Source: Phytoseiulus persimilis
Taxonomy: Eukaryota; Arthropoda; Arachnida; Mesostigmata; Phytoseiidae
Direction of reading: 5' to 3'
Length of the DNA stretch: 64,000 nucleotides
Assembly (NCBI GenBank): GCA_037576195.1
Contig: CM075102.1
Location: 27,586,745 to 27,650,744 of the forward strand
Shown: positions 37,056-47,890 of the stretch, piece after piece
Layout: every line of letters begins with the position of its first letter
Position numbering within the stretch: the first letter of the stretch is position 1
Notes under the pieces: model-generated
Seen by the model: the letters and a program-made list of their open reading frames with translations, nothing else
The model's database searches: none
What the model was told of the DNA's origin: nothing
Program-made: the position numbers and the translations under genes

Positions 37056-39509
37056 CGCGCGAGTTGGGGCTTCACCACCCCCAACCCACTACAGTGGTGC
37101 CGCTGCCTTGAAAACTGAAGGGGATTTTTTTTTGTTTATTTTTTGGCCACGGGGAGATGCCGGGAAAGGAGGTGAGGGGGTTGTTTTCGAGGGATGAAAA
37201 AAAGAGGAAAAACGGGGAGGGAATACCGTCAGTCAGCAGACTTGAGCAGTTCAATGATGACGCTCCATCGTGTGCTTGTAGCAATGGCTCGCTTTTGAAC
37301 AATAGTGAGGAGTCGGTGAATCTGCAGATGCTTCAAGAGAAGTTTTCTACTCAGACGTTGTGGTTCACCGAGAATTCCAATCGCTCCGCTGGCGACTCCA
37401 TCTTTTGTTTTCGAGGGCGAAAAGGGATGATGGGCATATTTTTTTCGAAGTCCTCATTGGATAAGCTTCCGTACTACGGGTAGTGGAATGATGAATTGAT
37501 GCGGTTCTGTTACCCTTTCGGGTTGAAGCATGCGAGCTCCTCCTGTGCGGTTCAAAACTGCTAGAATTGCGGACACCCTTGAGCCCTTTCCGATTGACCG
37601 GAAGACATGCAAGGCGATGCACGCAAGCAATCGTTGGAGCGATATGCGCTCGTTCCCCGATGCGGGTCGCGTAGCGAGCATATTTATACCAACTTCACCT
37701 GACTTCGTTCGAAAGATCATTTTGGAAGATTCCCTGATCATCCTCTCGAATCGTCCAGATCGAGCCGGATCGTAGGCAGAGATCAGCCTTTGCGCTTCTC
37801 GAAAACCCTCGATTCACTCGAAAACAGATGGAACGAACTCAAGGCTTAAAAAGTGTTCTCCTTCGTGAGTTTCAAAGAGAGAGTTCGTCGATTTATTTTT
37901 TTCCGTGAACGGCTGCATTTGTTTTTGGGGTTGTTGTTTCTTGGGAATTTTTTACTTTTTTCAACCCTCGAAATGTTTGTGTCAGCCGGCGTCCCGCGTG
38001 CTGCGCTCGATGGTATTCAGAGATTCCCTTTGATTTATAGTCCAGACTCCCCTTAACCCCTCGCTCGCGTTTAGCTCCCCCTTTCGTATCCCTCGTTCGA
38101 GTTTCCTTTGCGCCCCCTTCCCGCTCCCCCGGAGTCCTCTGACAACGCCGCGCGGCCGTAGTCCTCGTCGTCGTTTCATCTCGTCGTTCGCAGTCCTCGA
38201 GCAGGAGAGTTTGGGCATTGGAGAAGAGAGATCCCGATACGACAAGAAAGAATGAAAGAAGTTCTGTTGTGAGCCTAACGGGGTTTGTCTTCTTTTTTCT
38301 CCTGAGTAATACTCGGAATAAACAACCCCCTCCCCATAACACCTCCGGGGGGATGGGCGCTTCTCGGGACGAGGGCGAGCTGGGGAGGGGTCATTGGGGA
38401 GGAAGGCGCGGGGAGTTCAAGCCTAGGGTTGCAGCCTATCCCAGATCTCTCTGCTGTTCGCCTGGCTGGCCTGCTGGCTGGCATGCTTGCAACTTCCCGG
38501 TAAAGTGAAATGGGTTTTGTGACCCATTTTTGAGTAAGGAGAACTTCGAGTTGAGGTGGTTTTGAGCATGCTTTTTTGCATCTTACTGGATGATATTTTT
38601 TCTCTTTTCGAGCCGGAGAGAGAAAATGCGCTGGGGTAGGCCGTTCCCTCAAACTCGAACGACTCTGAATCGTCCCAATGAATGAGTGCTCCGAATGGAT
38701 TGTACCTCGCTGCCTCGCTCCATATAGATCCCGAAGAAGGCAGCTCGAGCGGGAGTAGACAAACCGTCCTGCGAGATAGGAAGGGTTACGTGAACGCCGG
38801 TTTAATCCTACAGCTCTTGTCCTTCAGGTGAAGGACGGGAGAAACCGGGTGATCTCATAAGATGGTCTGATAGACATCCCTGTGAGACCGTCATGACTAT
38901 CGCCACGTTTCCGCAGTCGATTCCAATTTGTGGCGCCACGATTGGGTCTGGCAGAGGAAACAGGTTACGGCAACGGACGACGTCCAGATCAGGGTGTCGA
39001 GGTTTCCTCTCCCGTTCGTTCTCCTCCACTTCGGAAGCCACTACGTGTCTGGGCGATAATAATCCAGAATAGAAGGCGAAAATCTTCAATGGGCTATAAA
39101 AAGTGATCCGGCGTTAGGAATTTGGGTCGGTGGGGTTGGCTGCCAACCCGCGAGCCTGCCGGCCTGCAAGCCAGCCAGTCAGCTTGCTGTGTCGCGCCGC
39201 TATCTCGAATTTCGACGGCGGCGACTGGGGAGGGTATTTTAAAGTGTGAACCAACCCTGCCGGTTGGTCTCCTTCCTGTGACGCGTCCCCTCCTGCAGTA
39301 TTGGTCCCCTTTTCACTCCCGGCCCGAGTGACCTACTTGCAAGTAGCGAGTTGCGTTGCAACACATCTTTCCCATCTTTAGGGTAAACACATACACCCGC
39401 TTGCTCGCTGCAACTCGGGTGAGCGGGCATACAACGAGAGACACGCAGCTTCTTACACGCGGCGTACTCTGAGCAGGATCCAGTGGACGACCATTGGAGT
39501 TTGAATCGG

Positions 39510-39540
39510 TCGCACAACAAAATCACGATTTGTTGTGCGA
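39510..39540 (+). repeat. Perfect inverted repeat, 12-bp arms
   Basis: TCGCACAACAAA and its exact reverse complement TTTGTTGTGCGA are separated by a 7-base loop (ATCACGA). The arms stop pairing abruptly outside these limits. Confidence 0.9.
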
Positions 39541-42500
39541 GAACCGGTCGTCGCCGGTGTCCTGGACCAGCTTTATTTATTCTACCATCCAAACAGAATC
39601 CAAAAGCGAGGCGTGAACGATCTTAAGTAGCCCCACGATGAGTTCGGGACAGGTTGCGGGGAGCTCGATCCACGGGACTCCGAAGGCATTGTATTTGTTG
39701 GGCACCGTCAAGTCGTAGGACGAGGATGGGCAACGCACCTCGTGCTTCATTCCTGAAGATCAAGTGGACGAGGCGTGAATTGTTGCAAAACTTCGTCCCT
39801 GTATCCGTTATTGGACTTCGAAAGAGAAAAACTCCTTCGAGAGGAGGGAAAAATCGAAATGGGAACTACGCCGCGGATATGCAGAAGCATTCCCGTGGGT
39901 TTGTTTGAGATGAATGGTCTGCCTCGCACTTTTTTAGGAAGTTCCCAACACTCTTGGAGCTCCGGCGCGGAGTTAAGTTAGGCTCGGTTGGAACGTTCTC
40001 CGTGCTGAGGTCGTTTCCTCTTGTTAATCAAAGAGAGGTGGGATCTTCATTAGGCGGTGAAGGGTTAGATAGTCACGAAGTTCGCAACATCTCACTTTGC
40101 TCGTGAGAAAGTCGTACTCTGTCCTACGAGAGTGAATGGGAGAGTAAGAACGGAGAAACGAATGAGGAGGCCCTAGGAAAGAGCGGCATTAGCATCAGAG
40201 CCGGTCGGCATCGGTTGCTCTACCCGGAAGACACAAAAATGCTCTCGTTCGCCTTCCTCGCCTAGCTTCGTTGCAAGTTCCAATGGAGCACAGCAAGGTG
40301 GACAAGCCAGCAAGGGAAGGCATCCGAGAGAAACCGAAGAGTTGATCGGATGCCGATCGCGGCTCGGTCTGGCTCGATTGCGGCTTCTTTCGACCGCCGT
40401 TCTCCCTCGTCGTACTCACCGTCGGGCAGGGATCACGAGACTGAGATGAGGGAAAGGAGGGGATCGACTCGAGAGGAAAACGGGGAAAACTCCAAGGTGG
40501 AGTGTTCGGAGGGGGTGGATGAGGAGGAGAAAGTCAGAGAGCCAGGCAGCGAGAAATTTCAGGAGTGAAAGAAGCAGTATTCAGGAAGAAAAGCAGAACA
40601 AGGAGTGGGAGGAACTCGGGGAAGAGCAGGAAACGCAGGGTTAAAGGATGCGCAGCTCCTTGGGTATAGGCCAGAGAGGACTACGAGGATCGACGGAGGG
40701 GGTGTGAAGAGCCAGCGCAAAGGATGCAATTGAGAGACCGAGGAGAGCGACCGACTGGGCAAGCAACGAAAGGATGACATCAACGGTGGCGATTTGTAAC
40801 AAACAGCCACATCATTCAGCTGGAGGGTTGCCGATGCGACTGCTGCTGCCGCTTCTGCCGCCGCCGCATGGGGGGCGGATGAACTGACGAGAAAGAGGGT
40901 TGGTTCGTTGTTCAAATGGCTTTTTTTCCAATGCTAGTGACGGTGGTGGTGGAGTTGCTCCTCGAAGTGTTGTGTTGTTCAAGAGCGCATTCGTGGGATA
41001 TTTTTTTTGAAGCTGCTGATGCTGTTCTGCATCTAATGACTCATCGGAGGAGAGCCAACCGAGCGACCGACCAACCAAGCAGCTAGGCAGACAGGGAAGG
41101 CAAGGAAAAAACAGCGGCGGGAGCGACCGACTCAAGGAGCAACCCCATTCGAACTCCTCAAAAACCCAACCTTTGCTTCCTGGTGAAGCAACCAAAGAAA
41201 AACAGCGGAGCGGAGGAGGCGGCATGAATGCGTGCTAGCTAGACAGCCGCTAATGCTACGGCTATGAGGAAAAACAGATCCACTTCGAGCAAGACACACA
41301 AGAAACAGCGGAAACACAACGAGGGCTCCGAGGATTCTTTCCTTTCTTCCCTTAGCGCGCGGGGGTCGCTCTGCATCGTCACTCTCTGGTCAAAAAAGTG
41401 CAAATGATCAACTCGCTAGGACTCGTTCGTTTCTTCTTGGATGAAGTACGAGATCATTGTAACGGTTGCCATTCGGCCCGCGGTGGCGACGACTCAAAAC
41501 AAGAGCGATAGTCACTCGTCTCGACCGAAAGAATCCCGAGACGAAACGAAGCCCCGTCCTCTTTTTATTTTTCCTCTCAAGGAGAAGCTTCAGTCCGTTC
41601 CTCCCTTTCTCACTGGGGCTTTTGCAAGACAGCGAAGATGATGGGAAGGGGAGCAACCGCGATTCACGTGGAGGAGAACCACGAAAATATACGCTCCCGT
41701 CAACAAGGCGAACCACTGTCGCGAGGAATTGGAAGCCTGACCAACCCTGATCGGTGGTATCGAGATTGAATACGAGAAAGCGGACGAGCCATCTAGGAAT
41801 GGATGTTTTGGCGCCCGGATATGAATCTTGGGTTGAAATTCGAATCAATCAGCTCAATTCCAGCTGTTTCCTTCCATAGTGTATTAGCGCAGTTGGGAAT
41901 CCCGCAGCGCGCGTGGAGTTGCCGCGGCCAGATTCCGTAGGTCCTCTCATGGGCACTTCGTTCTTTTTGTTTATATATTTAGTGAATTTCGATCTATTGA
42001 GTTGTGGCGAGCTGAAGGTTGCTGCATTCGACGGGCTCAAACTTCAACACTTTGCATCCAACCCCCGCTCCGAATCCATTCTCATGGACACCGCGAACGA
42101 ACCCGGCTCGACAACCTGACATTTCGCCGGAACGAAGCAGCCTCAGGTCAGCGACAAGATCTGTATTTTGTTTACAATCGGACGGTCCAGTCGTTCCTAC
42201 GAAGTCGTGGCGGGCCATTTTAGGATAATAGATCACTCCCATTATCGACCAGTCAGCCGTTTGAGGAAGTTAACAGGCGACCAATCGGTTGCTCCCAGGG
42301 ATCATCCGGCCCGCACTGTTCACCGTGCATTCCGTCGAGAACCTCTCCAAGATGAGGATTCCGAGGTCAAAGCTGCTTTTCATACAGTTCGGTTCCTCTC
42401 GTAAGCGGTCCCGGGAACTTCCAGGAGATTTGCGGAAACTCCTGAATCAGGCGAGTCCAAGCGACTCAGGCGCTGATACTGAACTTAAGTGGGGATCTCG

Positions 42501-43264
42501 CGTTGTCGAATTGGATCCGGAACTGAGAGGGATCAATCATGTGACGGCCTGTTGTTTTCGCTCTTCCAAGATGTCAACCGTTCTCGTTCTGCTAACGATT
42601 CAATGGCACTGGCATCATACGCGCTCTAAATCTGTTCCCTGCGACTAACGATTCTCATCGGGGGCTCGGTCGCATAATCAGTTGGTTAAAAATCGCCACC
42701 CCACCAGCGGCGCTCTGTGCAACCCCTGCCCAAATCTTCGGAGGGTGTACCGACCGCCCCTCGCTGCCTGGTCGCCCGCCCGCCGGCCTGCCACCCACCC
42801 GCCTGCTCGCTTGCCTTTGCTTACTCGAAGGGTAAGGAGATCGTGGGCAAGCCACCGGAGCTCAGGAAGATGAAAAGGAGGGGTCGAGCCCGAGTTCCGA
42901 GGCACGATAATGCTTGCAAGGTACGGCACGGACGAGTCCCGTCCGCGAATCGTGAAGCTCCGATGAAATTGTCAGGATTTCGCTCCAAAGTCAAGATGGA
43001 CGGGGAACGGATGCTGTGGCCCTCGGTGAAGGGTTCTGGGCAAATCGTTGTCCTGTGCGATAGGATGCCCATCTGCTATAGAACTGCTCCATTTGCTCCA
43101 TGCTTGGCCGCAGGCTCGAGAGCTGCCTACCGAGCGACCGGCCGGCCTGCCTGCCGGCTGAGGGAGCTCGGGGGGTGAGCGAGTGAGCGAGGACTCGAGG
43201 GGCTCGGCAGTGGCTCCCTCAGACGACTGGGCCTGGCGAACTCGTGGAGAAGGTCAGACCGAGT

Positions 43265-43340
43265 TGGGACCCCGTACAAGTTGGTTGGTCGCTCGCTCGG
43301 TCCGTCGGTTGCTCGCTTGTCTGCTTGCCTGCTGGTCCCT
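43265..43340 (+). repeat. Degenerate tetranucleotide block
   Basis: About 75 bases built from GGTT/GGTC/GCTC/GGTC/CGTC/GCTT/GCCT-like units that change one base at a time while keeping a 4-base period. Confidence 0.75.
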
Positions 43341-45439
43341 GAGCCAAGTGCCTAGTGAGTGCAGTCACACGTAGAAATCGTGCCGTCCGTGTTTCGGGCT
43401 GCACGCTGTTCGTTTGTGCATCGTTCCTGGAATAATTGTGTGTGTTGTCTCTCCGTCTCGAGCTTCGGAATCGGATATCGATAGTGTCACCGCAAACGCG
43501 CGGGTGGTGAACCACCGGGAACGGAATATGGGAAAGAGCCGTCCGAAGTAGGACATCAATATGGAGGCTGAGAGTCTCGTCGCAGTTTGCTAATGACCTG
43601 TTGGACCTCGCGAACTTTGAGCATTTCCGTCGGCGTTCCGGGAACGCCAAATGCAGGGGGGATTCAACTCGTGGTGGTGAATCGGGGGAAAGACGTTCCC
43701 ACCCGAGAGACCTTGAAGACTCGCGCGGGGTGGTTGAACTTTGGCGTAAAGCTTGCAGACAGACGGCTGGCCAGGCGGAATGGTTTGTCTGATGGCCCTC
43801 GGAAGGCGGTCATGCAACATGTTTCCCCAGTAGCGGAAGTCTTCAGGCACATTCCGTGTTGAACGGGAACGCGTTTGGATTCCGACCAAGTCTCTCGGAT
43901 TCGCTTTCCGATTGAGAGGTGGTGATGGATTCTGAACTCGAGTGGGGTACACAGTCATAACTGGAAGCCGGCGTCGGTTCGCAGAGGGGAAGGGCCCGTG
44001 TTCGCGATACGTGCTGAAACTGCTCGAAGCACGATAGTGGAAACTGGGTATGAGTCCCGTCGAAGTTCCGGTTCGAGTGACGCACTTGCGATCTTCCCCG
44101 GAATCATCGAATCAGATCCTTTTTTTCACGCCGTAGAAAAACCCGATCGTGGCTGCTTTCACAGCCTGACGAAAAGCTCCGTAATCCATTCCTAGCGCCT
44201 GGTGAGTGACGAGGAAAACAACCGTTGCCTGACGCAACAAATCCTAGGAAGCTTGTTGACTGAATCGGCTTCGGTTTGATATGAATCCATGTGTATGCTG
44301 ATGCCTATCCAGAATCAGCAGTGAAAACTCACCACAAAGTAGGATTTCCATGGCTCGGCCTATGGGTCTGATTATTCTGCAAAGAGTCGGATAAAAACTT
44401 CGCCACGCTCGGTGCTAAGTCGAGAAAGAATTATATAGGAATCAACGCGTCACGTGATTTCTAGAGGTTCGGAGAATTTCTGGAATATAAATAAGACTTA
44501 AATCGTCTTTCCACTGACGGTGCGCTTGCGTCGTGGGTGGCAAAGCGTTCGTTCCGAACCAGCTTCGTCAGTGTGTCTGAAATCTGAAAGTATCGACGAT
44601 GGATATTCTCAAGTCGGGACTCTTATTATCAGTCCTTCGGAGGCGTTTAATCGTCCGGGATCGTGGCAGAGTCGTTTCCTACCTTGGCAGAGCGAGCTCG
44701 TGGATAGCGCCAGTCGGTTTTGTGCGCGTTTATGTCGAGTAATCGCGAGTTTGATCGAAAGTGCAAATCGGGAATTGATTTTCGCCGACATTATTGCTGC
44801 CCGTGGTTACGTCTGACTTGATGCTTCCGCTCACTCCGACGTTAAGATACATGGAGTCGTTACTTCGGGATTTTCGGCCAGAGGGAAAGGAGGGGAGAAA
44901 GTGATCTTCACGGGATACGATCGTGTTTCTCACTGAGTAGCTGTCGCCAAAGACGAGTACAATCGCGAGCGGCGAATCGGCGCCCCGAGAACGAAGTTCT
45001 CTTTTCTTGTTGAGAGTGAGTTCCTGAACGGAAATCTGTCCTGATCCTTACTAACGTGAAGCTTCATTTTTTCCAGAGGGAGTAGCACGGGCGAAATGTA
45101 AGCCAAGGGTGCGCTTGTTGGCTGGTTTAGGTTTGAGACTTCTGGAAGTAAGTTGATTTCATATCACCCATCTTATCGAACGCATTCATGTAGCCCATTA
45201 TCAGAACAAACAGAATCTCTTCGCTTCTGGCTCCACACAAAAAATCACTGAGAGTTTCCCCCTGGATACTCAAACTCCCCGAACCCCTAAGCAAGCGCCG
45301 TAGATCAGTGATACGCAATTCTCCACACCAACTCGTTCTTTCACGATGAGCTCCTAGAGAACAATTGTTTGTGGATCACCACAGAGGACGCGGTGAAAAG
45401 AGACGAAGAAACACGTTTAAGAAAAGTATTTCATTGCAG

Positions 45440-47890
45440 ACTGAGTGCGGGATAGTGGAGACGAGTGTGCAGGACGAGCGGATAGTTATGAAGCGAGAGA
45501 TATTGGACAAAATGAGAATGGCTTCACACAGATTCACGATAGAGCAGTTTGAGCTGCTTCGGCGGCTGAGAGCGTCAGGAATCACGAAGGATGAAGTTAT
45601 ATTGGCTTTTGAGAACTTCGACAGAGTAGAGTGGGAACTCCAGGTTGGCAGGGTGAGTACTCCTATCGTACCTCATGAACGCAAAGCAAGGAAGTCAGTG
45701 TGAGCGGCATTCCAGACCTTGAACGAGCAGCGTTTTCTCGATGTTCGGGCTCGTGCAGTGCCTCCCGAGTATGGCGAGCTTGGAAGTTCCTATGAACGTT
45801 TGTCCATGCACGAATTAAGATCGATGCATGCATGGCCCGCAACTAGTTTCGATTTCAGTTCGCTTTCGCACAGCGGATCGGATTCCCAACCAAGAGCCTA
45901 GAAAGCTGTGTCCATCTGTTGTTGACGTGTTCGCCCTATTCATGTGACTTTGTGGCTTCCAGAACATGCAGGGCCTTTTGCGGAACAACAATGGCGGACG
46001 GCTAAGCAGCTCGGCAACGAGTCCGCCCCAAGTCAATGGGGTCCGGATGCCGTTGCTCGTGAGAGACCAAGAACGGACTCTTTCCTCCGAGAAAGAGCAC
46101 CACCACCACCCGAACGGTGAGAGGATTCGAAGTATGAGCTCTTGAGGATTGCAGGTGAACTCTGAGGTTGTCGAGACCTCGTCGCTTCCAAGTCCACTCT
46201 CTGATGATCTAGGCGGTCCCCACATCATCCTGAGCCGCGGTTTTTGTTCTCTCGGCAGGCAACGGCACCAACGGTGAGCACAACGGACGGCCGAAGTCGT
46301 CGGCGCAGAGCACGGGCGCATGTAGTGTATCGTCGAACGAAGACAGTTCAGCAACAGAAGGACGCGAGCAGATGACTCCCCCCCTTCAATTGACGAACAA
46401 AACACCTCCTCCGCACCGCGGCTCAACTGATAGCTCATCTTTGCTCCCCTCCATGCTGGGGGCAGCCGATAGCGACAGTATTCAAGCCGCAGCGGCTCAG
46501 TTGTTCGCCTCATTACCATTGATGGCGACTCCGCATACTCCGCATACGCCTAACAGCATACCCAATAACCAACTGGCTGTTGTCGCTCCGCAAACACCGG
46601 TTTCGTGGAGCGGGGACAGCGGGTCTATGGTGCCTTACCTCCCAGACGACTTCTGCTCACCGGATGTTGAAAAACTCAAACGCAAAGGCGAGGAAGCTCT
46701 TGTAGCTGAAATCCGCGGTTTCGTCATGCAATACAACATCAAGCAGACGATGATTGCGGAAATGACGAAGATGTCCCAAGCCTACGTGAGCCGGTTTTTC
46801 CGTGGAGACATTGTCGACATGTCAGAGCGAACGAAGAATACCTTCTACCAGTGGTACTTGACGTGTAAAAACAATCCGCTGAAGTATGGTGAGTTGAAAA
46901 GCAAACCTTTGCGAATATTGAACGATAACTCGGGTGGCGACGTGAACTCCGGGGTTCCCTAATGACGCTTTTCTTCCGTTTCGTTCAGCTTCGCATCCGG
47001 GAGTGAAACGAATGGTTAGCGAAAACGGTGACCTGATACCTTTGAAACGCGAGAGATTTACTTTCAAAAGTGCCCATTTGGCGGTTTTGGAGCGTTATTA
47101 TGAACGCGATCCATACCCCGACGCACAGACGAGGGAACAGATCGTAGATGAGTGCAACGCTGCCGTAGAGCGCCCTGACCGTCCTTTGTCCGATCGGGAG
47201 AAAGTGAGCCTACCTGTCGTGAACAACTGGTTCAACAATCGAAGGAAGGAAGCGAAGAAGCAAATGCGACAACAGCACGGTGAGCACCCGCACTGAGATC
47301 CAAGCGTTGCCGTGGTGAACGTGTGTATGCGATCGATCGCTCGGGTGTTTCCTCGGGAGACAACGTGCGGGGAGAAACAATCAGACGCTTTCCAATATTC
47401 TGTCGAGCTCTAAGATCATGGGTTCGCTTCCAGCCGTGGCCCAACAGGAAGCGGCGACTGCTCCTGCGTTTGCAGCCGCAGCAGCTCTGCGCGCCATGCA
47501 ACAAGGTTGGCAACAACAGCTCCTGCAGAACCCTTTGTCGGTTTTCGCGGGTGCGGCGAGTCAACCGGGTGAGTCGCCACCTCCCCAGCCGCAGCCCTTG
47601 AGTCTTCAAGCGCCCATGGACGATGACGACTCGAGAGGAAGTTATTCTATCCCCGAGGAAGCAATGGCCATCGACTTCTCTGAAGGCGGGGCTGCCGCTA
47701 GAGAACGCGAAGCCAGCAAAGTGAACGAGCTCAAGATCAAGCAGGAAGCGTGAGTAGAAGCATCCTCCCTCAATCCAATCATCCTTGTTCTGGAAGTCTA
47801 TCTTCCTCCGTTCGATAAGCGGATTCCCTCCCCCCCCCCATCTCGACTCAACGGAGAACTAATATGTCTTTCGCTTGCAGTGTCTCGTAG
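45440..47890 (+). CDS. HMBOX1: HMBOX1/HOT1-like homeobox protein, six coding exons
   Basis: Coding exons are 45488-45652, 45963-46116, 46259-46888, 46989-47279, 47434-47749 and 47881-47890, joined by GT-AG introns of 310, 142, 100, 154 and 131 bp. All phases agree, giving about 521 residues from the ATG at 45488 (human HMBOX1 has 420). Domain order is that of HMBOX1: an N-terminal HNF1-type dimerisation-like segment (residues 15-46, RFTIEQFELLRRL), a Ser/Asn/Pro-rich linker, a POU-specific-like domain (about 244-314, with MSQAYVSRFFRGD) and an atypical long-loop homeodomain (about 337-410, helix 3 NNWFNNRRKEAKK). The acidic tail ends NELKIKQEA, like the human NEIKTEA end. The family binds duplex DNA in the nucleus; human HOT1 binds telomeric repeats and associates with telomerase. 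The frame stays open back to a splice acceptor at 45439, so extra upstream coding sequence is possible. Long intron-free polyA/polyQ stretches are absent. Identity is confident; function is inferred from the family. Confidence 0.95.
45488..45652 (+). CDS. HMBOX1: HMBOX1 exon with N-terminal dimerisation-like domain
   Basis: It encodes 55 residues from the chosen ATG. RFTIEQFELLRRLRASGITK aligns with the start of human HMBOX1 (RFTIEQIDLLQRLRRTGMTK). The exon ends in phase 0 at AGG|GTGAGT. The real exon begins at 45440, after the acceptor TTCATTGCAG. The 48 bases before the ATG are in frame and open, so 45488 is the first ATG but not necessarily the protein start. Two more ATGs follow within 11 codons. 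Confidence 0.9.
45963..46116 (+). CDS. HMBOX1: HMBOX1 linker exon
   Basis: The acceptor is GTGGCTTCCAG and the donor AACG|GTGAGA, so the exon is phase 0 in and phase 1 out, as its neighbours require. It encodes a low-complexity linker (NNNGGRLSSSATSPP, then HHHHPNG), matching in character the Ser/Asn-rich stretch that follows the dimerisation domain in vertebrate HMBOX1. An internal CTC|GTGAGA at 46064-46073 also looks like a donor, but using it would break the frame with the next exon. Confidence 0.85.
46259..46888 (+). CDS. HMBOX1: HMBOX1 exon with POU-specific-like domain
   Basis: The acceptor is TTCTCTCGGCAG and the donor TATG|GTGAGT. The exon has 630 bp, phase 1 in and out. It encodes a Thr/Pro-rich linker (repeated ATPHTPHTP) and then the POU-specific-like domain. 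The order EALVAEIRGF, NIKQTMIAEMT, SQAYVSRFFRGD, KNTFYQWYL is the same as in human HMBOX1 (IKEEIKAFL, RISQAVVAQVT, SQSRISHWLLQQGSD, KRAFYRWYQL). Confidence 0.95.
46989..47279 (+). CDS. HMBOX1: HMBOX1 homeodomain exon
   Basis: The acceptor is CCGTTTCGTTCAG and the donor CACG|GTGAGC. The exon has 291 bp, phase 1 in and out. It holds the whole homeodomain, from RERFTFKSAHLAVLERYY to NNWFNNRRKEAKK. The long loop between helices 1 and 2 (QIVDECNAAVERPDRPLSDRE) is typical of the HNF1/HMBOX class and longer than in ordinary 60-residue homeodomains. Homeodomain position 50 is Asn, where human HMBOX1 and HNF1A have Ala. Confidence 0.97.
47434..47749 (+). CDS. HMBOX1: HMBOX1 C-terminal exon
   Basis: The acceptor CGCTTCCAG keeps the frame; an ATG at 47418 just upstream is intronic in this model. 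The exon encodes an Ala/Gln-rich segment (AFAAAAALRAMQQGWQQQ), a Pro/Gln stretch, an acidic patch and the tail NELKIKQEA. The last codons meet a donor, GAAGC|GTGAGT. If this is not spliced, a TGA at 47751-47753 ends the protein after KQEA. Confidence 0.85.
47881..47890 (+). CDS. HMBOX1: HMBOX1 terminal micro-coding exon start (VS, then stop)
   Basis: The acceptor TCTTTCGCTTGCAG, with a branch-like ACTAAT 15-20 bases upstream, follows the 131-bp intron. Joined in phase 2 it gives Ala-Val-Ser and then TAG at 47888-47890. Because both splice sites are strong, I prefer this end to the unspliced TGA. The difference is only two residues (VS), and the remainder of the exon would be 3' UTR. Confidence 0.6.

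Larger units (their letters stand above)
36979..45439. other. No gene assigned (8.5 kb) upstream of HMBOX1
   Basis: It could contain the HMBOX1 5' exon(s) and promoter, since the first exon seen starts at a splice acceptor. I could not place them. It has pyrimidine-rich (38050-38140) and purine-rich (40440-40780) tracts, the 12-bp hairpin at 39510-39540 and many tetramer runs (39135-39185, 41050-41100, 42765-42830, 43135-43160, 43265-43340). Confidence 0.5.

Noticed and set aside
42600-42625. Eleven-base match to the start of arthropod miR-263 (AATGGCACTGG)
   Set aside because: The match ends after the seed region and the flanks do not form a hairpin.
44520-44816. Plus-strand frame of 98 codons upstream of HMBOX1
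   Set aside because: It considers well as protein at first sight, but it starts with GTG, has no flanking splice logic into the HMBOX1 exon, and shows no HMBOX1 similarity.
45815-46519. 234-codon minus-strand open frame
   Set aside because: It lies antisense to HMBOX1 exons 2 and 3 and has no domain of its own.
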